Source of the DNA: GWE2-42-39 sp942493345
GTDB taxonomy: Bacteria; Bacteroidota; Bacteroidia; Bacteroidales; Prolixibacteraceae
Direction of reading: 5' to 3'
Length of the DNA: 64,000 nt
Assembly: GCA_942493345.1 (NCBI GenBank)
Contig: OW818695.1
Span: 1,426,001-1,490,000, forward strand
In this document: in pieces, positions 26,403 through 35,092 of the stretch
How the letters are laid out: every line of letters begins with the position of its first letter
How positions within the stretch are numbered: position 1 is the stretch's first letter
Translations under genes and position numbers: made by a program
Notes under the pieces: model-generated
What the model saw: only the letters and a program-made list of their open reading frames with translations
The model's database searches: none
What the model was told of the DNA's origin: nothing

Positions 26403-27527
26403 TTATTTCCGAATTAATTTTGTCGTTTTAAAAGCGACATCTGTAAAAATAATCCGCGGATTCCCATTCATTGCAATATGGTTGAAGGCTTCTTCAAAGA
26501 GATCGCTCAGTTGAATGATATTTCGTTCGTTGATGAAAGGGGCAAAACGTTTCGAAAAATCGGCCTCATTATCATCCATAAAAACCAGTTGGTTATTTTT
26601 CAGGTTCGAAATAAAGTTCTCGCGCAGTAATTTCATGCCATAAAGCAAAAAGGTCTTTTGCTTTTCGCGGCCAATGTTCGACATGCTTTCCGACCAGGAA
26701 AACAGATCAATATATTTTCTCCCGTATGAGGAGCGCATCAAATCTTTGAATTTTTCGAGGTTGAAAAACGAAACGTCGTCGGGTTGCAACAATTCGAGCG
26801 CTTTGCGGAAATTTCCCCGCGCCAGGTGAACAATGTTATGAATATTCGCACCTTCAGCCTCGGGAACACTGGCCAGCGCTTTTTCCATCGATGCATCGTC
26901 GATGGGCGGAATTTTTACCAACTGGCATCTCGACCGGATGGTAACAATCAGGTCTTCTTCGTTTTCGGCCACCAGCAAAAATAAGGTTTTATTGGGCGGC
27001 TCCTCAATCATTTTCAGCAGTTTGTTGGCACAGGCAACGTGCATTTTTTCCGGCATCCAGATGATCATCACCTTGAACTCGGCTTCAAACGATTTCAGGT
27101 TCAGTTTGTGGATAATTTCTTCGCTCTCGTTCGAATAAATCAAACCCTGCGCATTCTCGGCGCCAATCAGTCCAAACCACTGGTCGAGGTCGAAATAGGC
27201 ATTTTTTGTAACCATTGCCCGCCATTCTTCCAGAAAATTGTCGCTCACCGGGTCTTTGAATTTCGGCGTTTTCACCACCGGAAAAACAAAATGAAGGTCG
27301 GGATGGATCATTTTTTGGTATTTCCTGCACGAAGGACATTCGCCGCACGAATCGTTTTCCTGCTTGTTCTGGCACGAAACGTATTGCGCATAGGCAAGGG
27401 CAAGGGGCAAGTTTCCCGATCCGTCGGGGCCTGCAAACAATTGGGCATGACTGACCCGCCCGTCTCTTGCCGACTGGAGCAAACTTTTTTTGATACCTTC
27501 CTGACCAATTACCTGGCGAAAAAACAT
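26403..27527 (-). CDS. holB: DNA polymerase III subunit delta'
   Basis: Clamp-loader subunit of about 374 aa from ATG 27527. The N-terminal FRQVIGQEGIKKSLLQSA and SHAQLFAGPDGSGN form the AAA+ fold; the P-loop is altered (GPDGSGN rather than GKT), as expected for the non-ATPase delta' subunit. The Zn module CQNKQENDSCGECPSC is present, and SRC in TIRSRCQLVKIP is the sensor/arginine finger region. The start at 27560 (11 more residues) is less likely because a -7 element lies at 27550-27557. It converges with the histidine kinase gene, 11 nt apart. Confidence 0.93.
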   Translation of the reverse strand: MFFRQVIGQEGIKKSLLQSARDGRVSHAQLFAGPDGSGNLPLALAYAQYVSCQNKQENDSCGECPSCRKYQKMIHPDLHFVFPVVKTPKFKDPVSDNFLEEWRAMVTKNAYFDLDQWFGLIGAENAQGLIYSNESEEIIHKLNLKSFEAEFKVMIIWMPEKMHVACANKLLKMIEEPPNKTLFLLVAENEEDLIVTIRSRCQLVKIPPIDDASMEKALASVPEAEGANIHNIVHLARGNFRKALELLQPDDVSFFNLEKFKDLMRSSYGRKYIDLFSWSESMSNIGREKQKTFLLYGMKLLRENFISNLKNNQLVFMDDNEADFSKRFAPFINERNIIQLSDLFEEAFNHIAMNGNPRIIFTDVAFKTTKLIRK

Positions 27528-27549
27528 TTTTATTTTTTTTGAAGAAGTC

Positions 27550-27557
27550 CAAAAATA
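27550..27557 (-). promoter_or_regulatory. -7 element of holB
   Basis: Minus-strand TATTTTTG (TAnnTTTG), 23 nt before the holB ATG at 27527. Confidence 0.5.
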
Positions 27558-27653
27558 CAAATTCCTGCTTCCATAAACACCCGTTTCGATGTAGAAATTT
27601 TCTCCTGTTGAATTTTATTTTATTATTAATCCTGACATTCAGGTTACAGCGCC

Positions 27654-28052
27654 CAGGGCAAACGCATCTAATTTTTTTATACCCCAGTATGCAGGACTAC
27701 ACTTTATACCGATCATTTTGAAACTGAAATGATGATATTTAGACAAACCAACAGCCTGAAAGGCCAGTTTATTTTAGCCCAGGGCAAACGGAGTGACACC
27801 CTGGGTAGGAAAATGGGCGTTAAAATCGTCCGCGCTATAACATATTTTGAAAGGTTGTCGTTATTTCGGACGAAGAGGTATGTATCCAAATTTCGTCCGA
27901 AAGAAGATTTTTGCCTTTGTTATTGTTACCGCACGGACGGTTTTTCTATTATTCCTTTTACCCCAGACGTTGTCTGGGGCTAGAATAAGCTGGCCTTTCA
28001 GGCCGAAGAAAATGAGTTATGCAATACTTGCATTTTAGATGCGTTTGCCCTG
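27654..28052. mobile_element. MITE-like element, copy 1
   Basis: A 399-bp non-coding element. Its ends are perfect 18-bp inverted repeats: cagggcaaacgcatctaa at 27654-27671 and its reverse complement at 28035-28052. It is flanked by a perfect 10-bp direct repeat, ttacagcgcc, at 27644-27653 and 28053-28062, which is a target-site duplication. Nested inside are further inverted repeats: CCTGAAAGGCCAG.. (27755-27780 with 27977-28002, two mismatches) and TTTCGGACGAA (27864-27874 with 27892-27902), so the whole element can fold into a branched hairpin. Copy 2 is at 34693-35092 and is nearly identical. No transposase is encoded; an 84-codon frame inside is not a convincing gene. Confidence 0.9.
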
Positions 28053-28089
28053 TTACAGCGCCGCCATTTCAGAAGGAATATATTTTTTC

Positions 28090-28097
28090 TATCTTTG
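28090..28097 (+). promoter_or_regulatory. -7 element of pgk
   Basis: TATCTTTG, a perfect TAnnTTTG, 31 nt before the pgk ATG; a TTTC at 28067-28070, 19 nt upstream, is a possible -33. The MITE copy 1 ends 37 nt upstream of this element. Confidence 0.6.
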
Positions 28098-28128
28098 AGT
28101 TCAAATTTAAGTACTAAAAAAAATAAAT

Positions 28129-29322
28129 ATGCAAACAATCAGCACTTACGATTTCGCCGGAAAAAAAGCATTGATCCGCGTGGATTTTAACGTTCCGTTG
28201 AATGAAAATTTTGAGATTACTGATGATACACGTATCCGTGCAGCCATACCAACAATCAAAAAGATTATTGAAAAAGGCGGCTCCCCGATTATCATGTCGC
28301 ACTTTGGCCGTCCGAAAAGCGGACCGGAAGACAAATATTCGATGCGTCATCTTGTAAAACATTTCAGCGACCTGCTGGGTGTTGAAGTGAAACTTGCTCC
28401 CGATTGCATTGGCGAAGAAGTAAAAGCCATAGCAAAAGCACTGAAACCGGGCGAAGTATTGTTGCTCGAAAACCTTCGTTTCCACAAGGAAGAAGAAAAA
28501 GGAGATGTGGAATTCGCTCGCCAGTTGGCTGAAAACGGCGACTGCTGGGTGAACGACGCATTCGGAACAGCTCACCGCGCCCACGCCTCAACCGCAGTGA
28601 TGGCTGAATTCTTCCCGAACGACAAAATGTTTGGTTTCCTGATTGAAGGCGAAATTGAAAGCCTCGACAAAGTACTGAAAAACCCAACCCGTCCGATGAC
28701 TGCAATCATGGGCGGCGCAAAAGTTTCATCGAAAATTACCATCATCGAAAACATGTTGGACAAAGTAGACAACCTGATCATCGGCGGTGGAATGACTTAC
28801 ACATTCGTAAAAGCCAATGGCGGTAAAATCGGGAACTCGATTTGCGAAGACGATTATCTTGAAATGGCATTGGCTATTCAGAAAAAAGCAGCTGAAAAAG
28901 GAGTGAAGTTGTACATCGCAACCGACGTTGTTGCTGCCGACGATTTCAGTCCTGAAGCAAATACCCAACCTGCTCCTGCCAACAATATCCCCGACGGATG
29001 GCAAGGTCTGGATGCCGGTCCTGAAACGATTGCTACTTTCAAAAATGTAATTGAAAATTCAGGAACTATTCTTTGGAATGGCCCGGTTGGTGTTTTCGAA
29101 TTCGACAAATTTGCAGTGGGTTCACGCGCTGTTGCCGATGCCATTGCTGCTGCAACGAAAAAAGGCGCTTTCTCGCTCATCGGTGGTGGCGACTCGGTTG
29201 CCTGCATCAATAAATTCGAATTGGCCGATCAGGTTTCGTATATTTCAACGGCCGGTGGTGCGTTGCTCGAATACCTCGAAGGCCGCGTATTACCAGGAAT
29301 TGCTGCTGTTCTCGGAGAATAA
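28129..29322 (+). CDS. pgk: Phosphoglycerate kinase
   Basis: Glycolytic/gluconeogenic enzyme interconverting 1,3-bisphosphoglycerate + ADP and 3-phosphoglycerate + ATP. The N-terminal signature KKALIRVDFNVPL, substrate motif MSHFGRPK, LLENLRFHKEEEKGD, MGGAKVSSKI, GGGMTYTFVKA and the C-terminal GGGDSVACIN are all present; 397 aa is the usual length. It is a single gene with a -7 element upstream and a strong terminator downstream. Confidence 0.98.
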   Translation: MQTISTYDFAGKKALIRVDFNVPLNENFEITDDTRIRAAIPTIKKIIEKGGSPIIMSHFGRPKSGPEDKYSMRHLVKHFSDLLGVEVKLAPDCIGEEVKAIAKALKPGEVLLLENLRFHKEEEKGDVEFARQLAENGDCWVNDAFGTAHRAHASTAVMAEFFPNDKMFGFLIEGEIESLDKVLKNPTRPMTAIMGGAKVSSKITIIENMLDKVDNLIIGGGMTYTFVKANGGKIGNSICEDDYLEMALAIQKKAAEKGVKLYIATDVVAADDFSPEANTQPAPANNIPDGWQGLDAGPETIATFKNVIENSGTILWNGPVGVFEFDKFAVGSRAVADAIAAATKKGAFSLIGGGDSVACINKFELADQVSYISTAGGALLEYLEGRVLPGIAAVLGE

Positions 29323-29345
29323 TTTTTCCAAAGCAAAATATATTG

Positions 29346-29376
29346 AAAAGCCCGGAGGTCGATACTTCGGGCTTTT
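29346..29376 (+). terminator. Terminator of pgk
   Basis: AAAAGCCCGGAG and CTTCGGGCTTTTT form a stem with a short loop and end in a T-tract, 24 nt after the pgk stop. Confidence 0.82.
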
Positions 29377-29440
29377 TGTTTTTACTTTCCTCTTTCTTTC
29401 GCGTCAGTACAATATTGTCGTGCCATCTTCGCATTATAGC

Positions 29441-29464
29441 GTCATTCCGGCGCAGGCCGGAATC
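29441..29464. repeat. Short palindromic dispersed-type repeat
   Basis: GTCATTCCGGCGCAGGCCGG followed by AATC. ATTCCGGC and GCCGGAAT form an 8-bp hairpin. This kind of GTCATTCC..GGAATC palindrome is frequent as a dispersed intergenic repeat in many bacteria. The 29323-29648 gap otherwise holds the pgk and leuS terminators. Confidence 0.55.
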
Positions 29465-29579
29465 TCATCGCAAACTGGGGAGCATTATTTGTAGTGCAGA
29501 ACAGTGTCCGAAGGAGTTTCATGTTTGTAAACAGGCAACCCCTCCGACAGCGTGAAAAATTCGTTGGTTGATTGGCACA

Positions 29580-29618
29580 AAAAAGGATGAAACCAGTTCT
29601 GTAGGTTCCATCCTTTTT
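29580..29618 (-). terminator. Terminator of leuS
   Basis: AAAAAGGATG and CATCCTTTTT arms with inner AACC/GGTT pairing; on the minus strand it follows the leuS stop by about 30 nt and ends in T residues. Confidence 0.75.
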
Positions 29619-29648
29619 GTTGTGTGTTTATAGCGTGGGGACGCTTTA

Positions 29649-32303
29649 TTATACTACAATATTGATAATCTTCTTCGGAACGATAATCACTTTCTTCGGT
29701 GCTTTGCCTTCGGTCCATTTTTGTGCCATTTCGTGAGCAAGGGCTGCCTTTTCGATTTCAGCAACCGGCATATCGGCCGGAAGTTCGAGTTTGAAACGCA
29801 TCTTTCCGTTGAACGAAACCGGGTACTCAAACGTGTCTTCTTCCATCAGGCTCAAATCGACCTGCGGCCATGGTTCGTACGCCAGTGTTTCGCTGTGCCC
29901 GTATAGTTGCCACAATTCTTCGGCCAGGTGCGGTGCATACGGCGAAAGTATTTTCGCGAATGTTTCGGCAGTGGCTTTGGTTACCTTTCCTTTTTTGTAG
30001 GCCAGGTTATTGAAAACCATCAGCGCCGAAATACCGGTATTGAATTTCAGGTTCTCGATATCTTCGCCTACTTTTTTAATGGTCTGGTGCAATAGTTTCG
30101 CGGTTTCGCGGTCTTCGTCGCCATCCACAATATTTTCAGTATTGGCAAAGAAACGGCAGGCACGGCCTAAAAAGCCGAACACCCCTTTTACCCCGTTTTC
30201 GGCCCAGGGTTTGGTATCGTCAAGCGGGCCCATAAACATTTCGTACAGGCGCAACGAGTCGGCCCCGTATTTTTCGCAAACATCGTCGGGGTTCACCACA
30301 TTTTTCAGCGACTTCGACATTTTTGCAACAATCTGTTTCAGCTCCTCACCGGTTTCAGTATGGAAATATTTCCCGTCTTTTTCTTCCACCAAATCGGAAG
30401 CCACTTTGGCCCCGGTAGCGGTTTCGTAAGCAAAAGCCAGAATCATTCCCTGGTTGAACAGTTTTTGGAACGGCTCGTTGGTCGAAACAATGCCGAGATC
30501 GAACAACACTTTGTGCCAGAAACGCGAATACAACAGGTGAAGTACGGCATGTTCGGCACCGCCAACATACAGGTCGACCGGCATCCAGTAGTTTTCCAGT
30601 TTCGGGTCGAATATTTTCTCGTCGTTTTTGGGGTCGATATAACGCAGATAGTACCAGCATGAACCGGCCCATTGCGGCATGGTGTTGGTTTCGCGGCGTC
30701 CTTTGCGACCGTTTTGGTCGATCACCTCAAGCCATTCGGTGGCATTTGCCAGCGGCGACTCACCGCCTTCGCCCGGTTGGTATTTCTCCATCTGGGGCAG
30801 TTCGTGGGGCAGTTCGCTTTCGTCGAGCAGGCTCACTTCGCCGTCTTCCCAGTGAATCACAGGAAAAGGTTCGCCCCAGTAACGCTGGCGGCTGAACAAC
30901 CAGTCGCGCAGTTTGAAATTAACCGTTGCCTTGCCCAAACCGCATTCGCCCAGCCACGCAATGGTTTTTGCAATTCCTTCTTTTTTATTCAGTCCGTTAA
31001 TATCAAACCCGGTCACATCGCTCGCCGAGTTGATGTACGCGCCGTCTTCGGTCCAGCAGGCTTTGCCGGCCAGCACCTGTGCGCGGGTTTCTTCGTCGGC
31101 TTCTTTCGGGTCGAGGATGCAGATAATCGGGATACCAAATTTTTCAGCAAACTCGAAGTCGCGGGTGTCGTGCGCCGGAACGGCCATGATGGCACCGGTT
31201 CCGTAGCCCATCAACACATAGTCGGCCACCCAAACGGGTATTTTGTTGCCGTTAATCGGGTTGATGGCATAACGCCCGGTGAATACCCCGGTTTTATCTT
31301 TGGCCAGTTCGGTGCGATCCATATCCGACTTCAGCGAGGCAGCCTGTGTATATGCGTTTACTTTTTCTGAGAATTCAGAAGTAACCAGTTTCGAAAGCAT
31401 TGGGTGTTCGGGCGAAACAACCATGTATGTTGCGCCAAACAAGGTGTCGGGACGGGTGGTGTACACGCGCAGTTTTTCATCCAGACCATCGAGCGAAAAA
31501 TCAACTTCGGCGCCGGTCGATTTGCCGATCCAGTTTTTCTGCATGTCTTTCACGCCTTCGGGCCAGTCGAGGCTGTCGAGACCTTCGAGCAGGCGCTGTG
31601 CGTAATGCGGAATACGAAGCAACCATTGTTTCAGGTTTTTGCGGATCACCCGGTTGCCGCATTTCTCGTGCGCACCATCGGTCAGTACTTCTTCGTTGGC
31701 ACAAACCGTTTTACACGATTCGCACCACCAAACCTGCGCGTTATCGTAGTAAGCCAGTCGTTTTTTGCTGATGTATTCAGCAACGGCAGCATTGCCTTGT
31801 TCTTTTATTTCTGAAGGAATGGGCAATTCGCTGATCGGACGGCCTTTGCCCTGCTCCGCATCGAACCACGTATTGTACAGTTGAATGAAAATCCACTGCG
31901 TCCATTTGAAATATTTCGGATCGGTGGTATTGATTTCGCGGTCCCAATCGTAACTCAATCCCAGCGCTTTGATCTGACGACGGAAATTGTCACAGTTTTT
32001 ATTGGTGGTGATGGCCGGATGGGTCCCGGTTTGCATGGCATATTGCTCGGCAGGCAATCCGAAAGCATCCCAACCCATGGGGTGTAAAACGTTAAAGCCT
32101 TTCATCCGTTTGTAACGGCTCATGATGTCGGTTGCCGTGTAGCCCTCGGGATGTCCTACGTGCAACCCTGCTCCCGACGGATATGGGAACATGTCGAGTA
32201 CATAATATTTTGGTTTCGAAAAATCATTCGGGGTTTTAAACGTCTTGTTTTTTTCCCAATATTGCTGCCATTTCGGCTCGATCTCCCAGAATTTATAATC
32301 CAT
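29649..32303 (-). CDS. leuS: Leucyl-tRNA synthetase
   Basis: Class I aminoacyl-tRNA synthetase, 884 aa from ATG 32303 (MDYKFWEIEPKWQQYW). The HIGH motif is GLHVGHPEGYT, the KMSKS loop is AKMSKSLKNVVNPDD, and the editing (CP1) domain lies between them with TTRPDTLFGATY and the GTGAIMAVPAHDTRD motif. Zn-type Cys pairs (CESCKTVC) are present in the insertion. A frame extended to 32453 adds 50 residues unlike the family and would start upstream of the -7 element at 32341-32348, so it is rejected. Confidence 0.97.
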   Translation of the reverse strand: MDYKFWEIEPKWQQYWEKNKTFKTPNDFSKPKYYVLDMFPYPSGAGLHVGHPEGYTATDIMSRYKRMKGFNVLHPMGWDAFGLPAEQYAMQTGTHPAITTNKNCDNFRRQIKALGLSYDWDREINTTDPKYFKWTQWIFIQLYNTWFDAEQGKGRPISELPIPSEIKEQGNAAVAEYISKKRLAYYDNAQVWWCESCKTVCANEEVLTDGAHEKCGNRVIRKNLKQWLLRIPHYAQRLLEGLDSLDWPEGVKDMQKNWIGKSTGAEVDFSLDGLDEKLRVYTTRPDTLFGATYMVVSPEHPMLSKLVTSEFSEKVNAYTQAASLKSDMDRTELAKDKTGVFTGRYAINPINGNKIPVWVADYVLMGYGTGAIMAVPAHDTRDFEFAEKFGIPIICILDPKEADEETRAQVLAGKACWTEDGAYINSASDVTGFDINGLNKKEGIAKTIAWLGECGLGKATVNFKLRDWLFSRQRYWGEPFPVIHWEDGEVSLLDESELPHELPQMEKYQPGEGGESPLANATEWLEVIDQNGRKGRRETNTMPQWAGSCWYYLRYIDPKNDEKIFDPKLENYWMPVDLYVGGAEHAVLHLLYSRFWHKVLFDLGIVSTNEPFQKLFNQGMILAFAYETATGAKVASDLVEEKDGKYFHTETGEELKQIVAKMSKSLKNVVNPDDVCEKYGADSLRLYEMFMGPLDDTKPWAENGVKGVFGFLGRACRFFANTENIVDGDEDRETAKLLHQTIKKVGEDIENLKFNTGISALMVFNNLAYKKGKVTKATAETFAKILSPYAPHLAEELWQLYGHSETLAYEPWPQVDLSLMEEDTFEYPVSFNGKMRFKLELPADMPVAEIEKAALAHEMAQKWTEGKAPKKVIIVPKKIINIVV

Positions 32304-32340
32304 TGCTTTGTTATTCAAAAAGTTTTCTGATAATGAGCGG

Positions 32341-32348
32341 CAAAGATA
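32341..32348 (-). promoter_or_regulatory. -7 element of leuS
   Basis: Minus-strand TATCTTTG (perfect TAnnTTTG), 38 nt before the chosen leuS ATG. Confidence 0.55.
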
Positions 32349-32559
32349 GAAAAAATATGGGGAGCGTGAACACGGTTTTACCATCGGAGAAATAACAATT
32401 CGTTTGTAATAGAAAGGAATAAAAATCGTATTTCTTTCCGTTTTTTTAGCCATTATGCAAATAGAGAACCCTGAATTTTTGGGAACAATTCCGGAAATTT
32501 GATTTGATTTTTGCGGTTATTTAATTAACATTACATGTTGTCTTAAATTAGTGTACATC

Positions 32560-33489
32560 ATGAAACATAGATCTTTCAACCGGGTTGTTTTTGTTTTGTT
32601 TTTATTCCTTTGTTTGGGCATTTGGGGCTGTAAAATAATTGACGAATCGTATGATCCTGATCCTACTACTGAAGGAGTTTCAAAAATATTGCTGAACACG
32701 GCCTGTATCAAATGCAAGTTTAATCAAGACAAAACATGGGTAAGGATAAAAACCCTTGGATGCTGTTGGTCGACCAGCGAAAATCCAACTGTAGATGATG
32801 AAAAAATAGAAATGGGTGAATGTAGTGGTTTTGATGCTACAATAGAAGGACTAAACCCGGATACAAAATATTATGTCAGGGCGTATGCTACAACATCGAA
32901 AGAAACGTTTTACGGAAATATACTGGAATTTAAAACCATGCTGCCAACAGTAAAAGATGTTGATGGCAATTTGTATAACTTAATCCAGTTTGAAAATATC
33001 GTAATTACCACAGAAAACCTAAAAACAACCAAATACAATAATGGCGACCCAATTGCTGAAATAAAAGATGCAAAAGATTGGGCGAACAGCACTTCCGGGG
33101 CTCGATGTGCCTATGGAAACGATGAATCGAATGTTCCTTTAAACGGGTATCTTTACAACTGGAGAGCGGTCAGTGATAGCAGGGGGATTTGCCCATCCGG
33201 CTGGTATATTCCGACGTCTAATAATTGGTCATTTATATTTAGTATTATTACTGAATATTATAAAAAGCAAATCGAGGAATATAGCTTTTCTGCAAAGGGA
33301 GGACAAAGATATTCGAATGGCAATTTTTCTGATAAAGGCACAACAGGACGTTGGTGGAGTTCCACCGAGGGATCACAGGAAAGAGCTTTTTTCTTTCCTC
33401 CCATTGAATTTGAACCAGGCAAGTTTGCATATTCGCAGGGAATGAAGCAGGAAGGCATGAGTGTTCGTTGGGCTTATACAGGAGAGTAA
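32560..33489 (+). CDS. FISUMP-domain surface lipoprotein
   Basis: 309-aa lipoprotein with a lipobox ending at Cys24 (LGIWGC). An N-terminal beta-sandwich, fibronectin III-like (about 40-130; LNPDTKYYVRAYATTS is typical), is followed by a Fibrobacter succinogenes major paralogous domain (FISUMP, about 135-308) with VKDVDGNLYNLIQ, TENLKTTKYNNGDPI, GYLYNWRAV, CPSGWYIPT and WWSSTE. Such proteins are common on the surface of Bacteroidota and Fibrobacteres; function is unknown. The ATG at 32560 is preferred over the frame start at 32551. Confidence 0.88.
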   Translation: MKHRSFNRVVFVLFLFLCLGIWGCKIIDESYDPDPTTEGVSKILLNTACIKCKFNQDKTWVRIKTLGCCWSTSENPTVDDEKIEMGECSGFDATIEGLNPDTKYYVRAYATTSKETFYGNILEFKTMLPTVKDVDGNLYNLIQFENIVITTENLKTTKYNNGDPIAEIKDAKDWANSTSGARCAYGNDESNVPLNGYLYNWRAVSDSRGICPSGWYIPTSNNWSFIFSIITEYYKKQIEEYSFSAKGGQRYSNGNFSDKGTTGRWWSSTEGSQERAFFFPPIEFEPGKFAYSQGMKQEGMSVRWAYTGE

Positions 33490-33518
33490 AATAAATAATC
33501 TGAGTAACCTTGGTGGGG

Positions 33519-33716
33519 CTATTCCACCAGCTTTGTAATCCGCGATCTGATTCCAACCCGGTAGTTGATAACCACCAAGGCAAAACAGGATGCGATAATA
33601 ATGAATGCCCCAATGGTTTCTTTTGTATTGAATTCTTCTCCGAAACTAAAATACGCTGAAAGCCTGTTGAAAACAGACACCCTCAACTGAAAAAGCGAAT
33701 CTCTGGCAACATTCAA
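33519..33716 (-). pseudogene. C-terminal remnant of an EamA/DMT-type transporter
   Basis: 65 codons resembling the end of an EamA-family drug/metabolite transporter. FNRLSAYFSFGEEFNTKETI followed by GAFIIIASCFALVVINYR matches the last-but-one helix loop (normally A-x-F-LGE-x-x-x) and the last helix. The other eight or nine helices are missing; nothing in 33717-33870 continues the frame. It sits just after the FISUMP gene on the opposite strand. Interpreted as a decayed fragment; a genuine small one-helix protein is less likely. Confidence 0.5.
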
Positions 33717-33828
33717 CTACAGATAGCCTTCGGACATACACGATTGGACAACAGCAAACACCAGCCGGTTAGCAGAAAAATATGGAATCAGAATTTTCTT
33801 TCACGCCAAAGCGTGAAAAGGTTGTTAC

Positions 33829-33861
33829 AAAGCCTGCAAAAACTAATCTTCTGCAGGCTTT
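33829..33861 (-). terminator. Terminator of the cyclophilin gene
   Basis: AAAGCCTGCA (33829-33838) pairs with TGCAGGCTTT (33852-33861), a perfect 10-bp stem 12 nt after the stop of the minus-strand gene. A second small hairpin, TTTCACGC/GCGTGAAA, lies at 33799-33818. Confidence 0.75.
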
Positions 33862-33872
33862 GCGTAACTTTT

Positions 33873-34313
33873 TTATTCTTCTGTCAGGATAACGATTTTC
33901 TCAATTTTGTCGCCCTGACGAATGGCATCAATTACGTCTAAACCCTCGTAAACCTTACCAAAACAAGTGTGGTTGCGATCGAGATGAGCTGTATTCTGAC
34001 GACTGTGGCAGATAAAAAACTGCGAACCGCCTGTGTTTATGCCCGCATGAGCCATTGACAGAACGCCGCGGTCGTGGTACTGGTTGTTGCCGGTCAGTTC
34101 ACATTTGATGGTGTAACCCGGGCCACCGGCACCTGTTCCATCGGGGCAACCGCCCTGAATGACAAAATTTGGAATTATCCGGTGAAAAGTCAGTCCATCG
34201 TAAAAACCGCTTTCCGACAATTTGATAAAATTAGCTACTGTTCCGGGAGCATCTTCTTCGTAAAAATTAACTTTCATTACCCCTTTACTGGTATGGATTT
34301 CTGCACGCTTCAT
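33873..34313 (-). CDS. Cyclophilin-type peptidyl-prolyl cis-trans isomerase
   Basis: Cytoplasmic protein-folding catalyst of 146 aa from ATG 34313 (MKRAEIHTSKG). FHRIIPNFVIQGGCPDGTGAGGPGY contains the catalytic Arg-Phe-Gln region (cited in parts), and SMAHAGINTGGSQFFICH and LDRNHTCFGKVYEG complete the active site. The longer frame to 34367 is rejected because a -7 element is at 34337-34344. There is no signal peptide. Confidence 0.94.
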   Translation of the reverse strand: MKRAEIHTSKGVMKVNFYEEDAPGTVANFIKLSESGFYDGLTFHRIIPNFVIQGGCPDGTGAGGPGYTIKCELTGNNQYHDRGVLSMAHAGINTGGSQFFICHSRQNTAHLDRNHTCFGKVYEGLDVIDAIRQGDKIEKIVILTEE

Positions 34314-34336
34314 TTGTTCTGATTTTATGTTCGCGG

Positions 34337-34344
34337 CAAAGGTA
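34337..34344 (-). promoter_or_regulatory. -7 element of the cyclophilin gene
   Basis: Minus-strand TACCTTTG (TAnnTTTG), 24 nt before the ATG at 34313. Confidence 0.5.
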
Positions 34345-34490
34345 AAACAATCTTTAGAAATGCACATTCATACCGGTTAAATGCTTTTATCTGTCTTCTG
34401 ATAAAAATAAGGATCCGACTTAATGCCTAATTCTCATATCTGAAATATTTCAACTATATAATTTTTTAACTAGTGTCATGTCAACCTTAT

Positions 34491-34568
34491 TTTGTCACCC
34501 TGAACGTAGTGGAGGGTCTCCTATTTAACTCTATGAAGTTAAAGATTTTCGCTTCGCTCAGAAAGACA
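34491..34568. repeat. Dispersed intergenic palindromic repeat, copy 1
   Basis: Starts TTTGTCACCCTGAACGTAGT and ends with CGCTTCGCTCAGAAAGACA. The outer arms are partly complementary (GTCACCCTGAACG.. and ..CTCAGAAAGAC). A related copy is at 38978-39057. This belongs to a type of intergenic repeat often seen in Bacteroidota. The 34368-35220 gap contains this repeat and MITE copy 2, and no gene. Confidence 0.6.
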
Positions 34569-34692
34569 AACCGTCATTTGATGGTTGACACGACACGAGA
34601 AATGAAATTGTCCCGTTTGCCCACCGGTTCGGTCAACCGAAAAGAACCTGTTTGATATCTTCTCAGGTATAAAGCCTTCGGGAAAAATCCCG

Positions 34693-35092
34693 CAGGGCAA
34701 ACGCATCTAATTTTTTTATTTCCCCAGTATGCAGGGCTACACTTTATACCTATCATTTTGAAACTGAAATGATGATATTTAGACAAACCAACGGCCTGAA
34801 AGGCCAGTTTATTTTAGCCCAGGGCAAACGGAGTGACGCCCTGGGCAGGAAAATGGGCGTTAAAATCGTCCGCGCTATAACATATTTTGAAAGGTTGTCG
34901 TTATTTCGGACGAAGAGGTATGCATCCAAATTTCGTCCGAAAGAAGATTTTTGCCTTTGTTATTGTTACCGCGCGGACGGTTTTTCTATTATTCCTTTTA
35001 CCCCAGACGTTGTCTGGGGCTAGAATAAGCTGGCCTTTCAGGCCGAAGAAAATGAGTTATGCAATACTTGCATTTTAGATGCGTTTGCCCTG
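34693..35092. mobile_element. MITE-like element, copy 2
   Basis: A 400-bp element nearly identical to copy 1 at 27654-28052, in the same orientation. The 18-bp terminal inverted repeats are perfect (34693-34710 and 35075-35092). A different perfect 10-bp direct repeat, aaaaatcccg, flanks it at 34683-34692 and 35093-35102, proving independent insertion. Internal arms pair better than in copy 1: GCCCAGGGC..GCCCTGGGC and CGTCCGCGC..GCGCGGACG are perfect here but have changed bases in copy 1. No transposase is encoded. Confidence 0.9.

Noticed and set aside
27729..27983. 84-codon open frame inside MITE copy 1 (and its counterpart at 34769-35023)
   Set aside because: It spans the internal inverted repeats, has no recognisable domain or start signal, and a few nucleotide differences between the copies follow hairpin arms rather than codon positions. 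Treated as non-coding.
30672..31370. 232-codon plus-strand frame opposite leuS
   Set aside because: It is the complement of a strongly conserved synthetase gene and has biased, Phe/Val-rich composition typical of antisense frames.
32304..32453. Extended leuS start
   Set aside because: Fifty extra residues unlike any LeuRS; the -7 element at 32341-32348 lies inside the extension.
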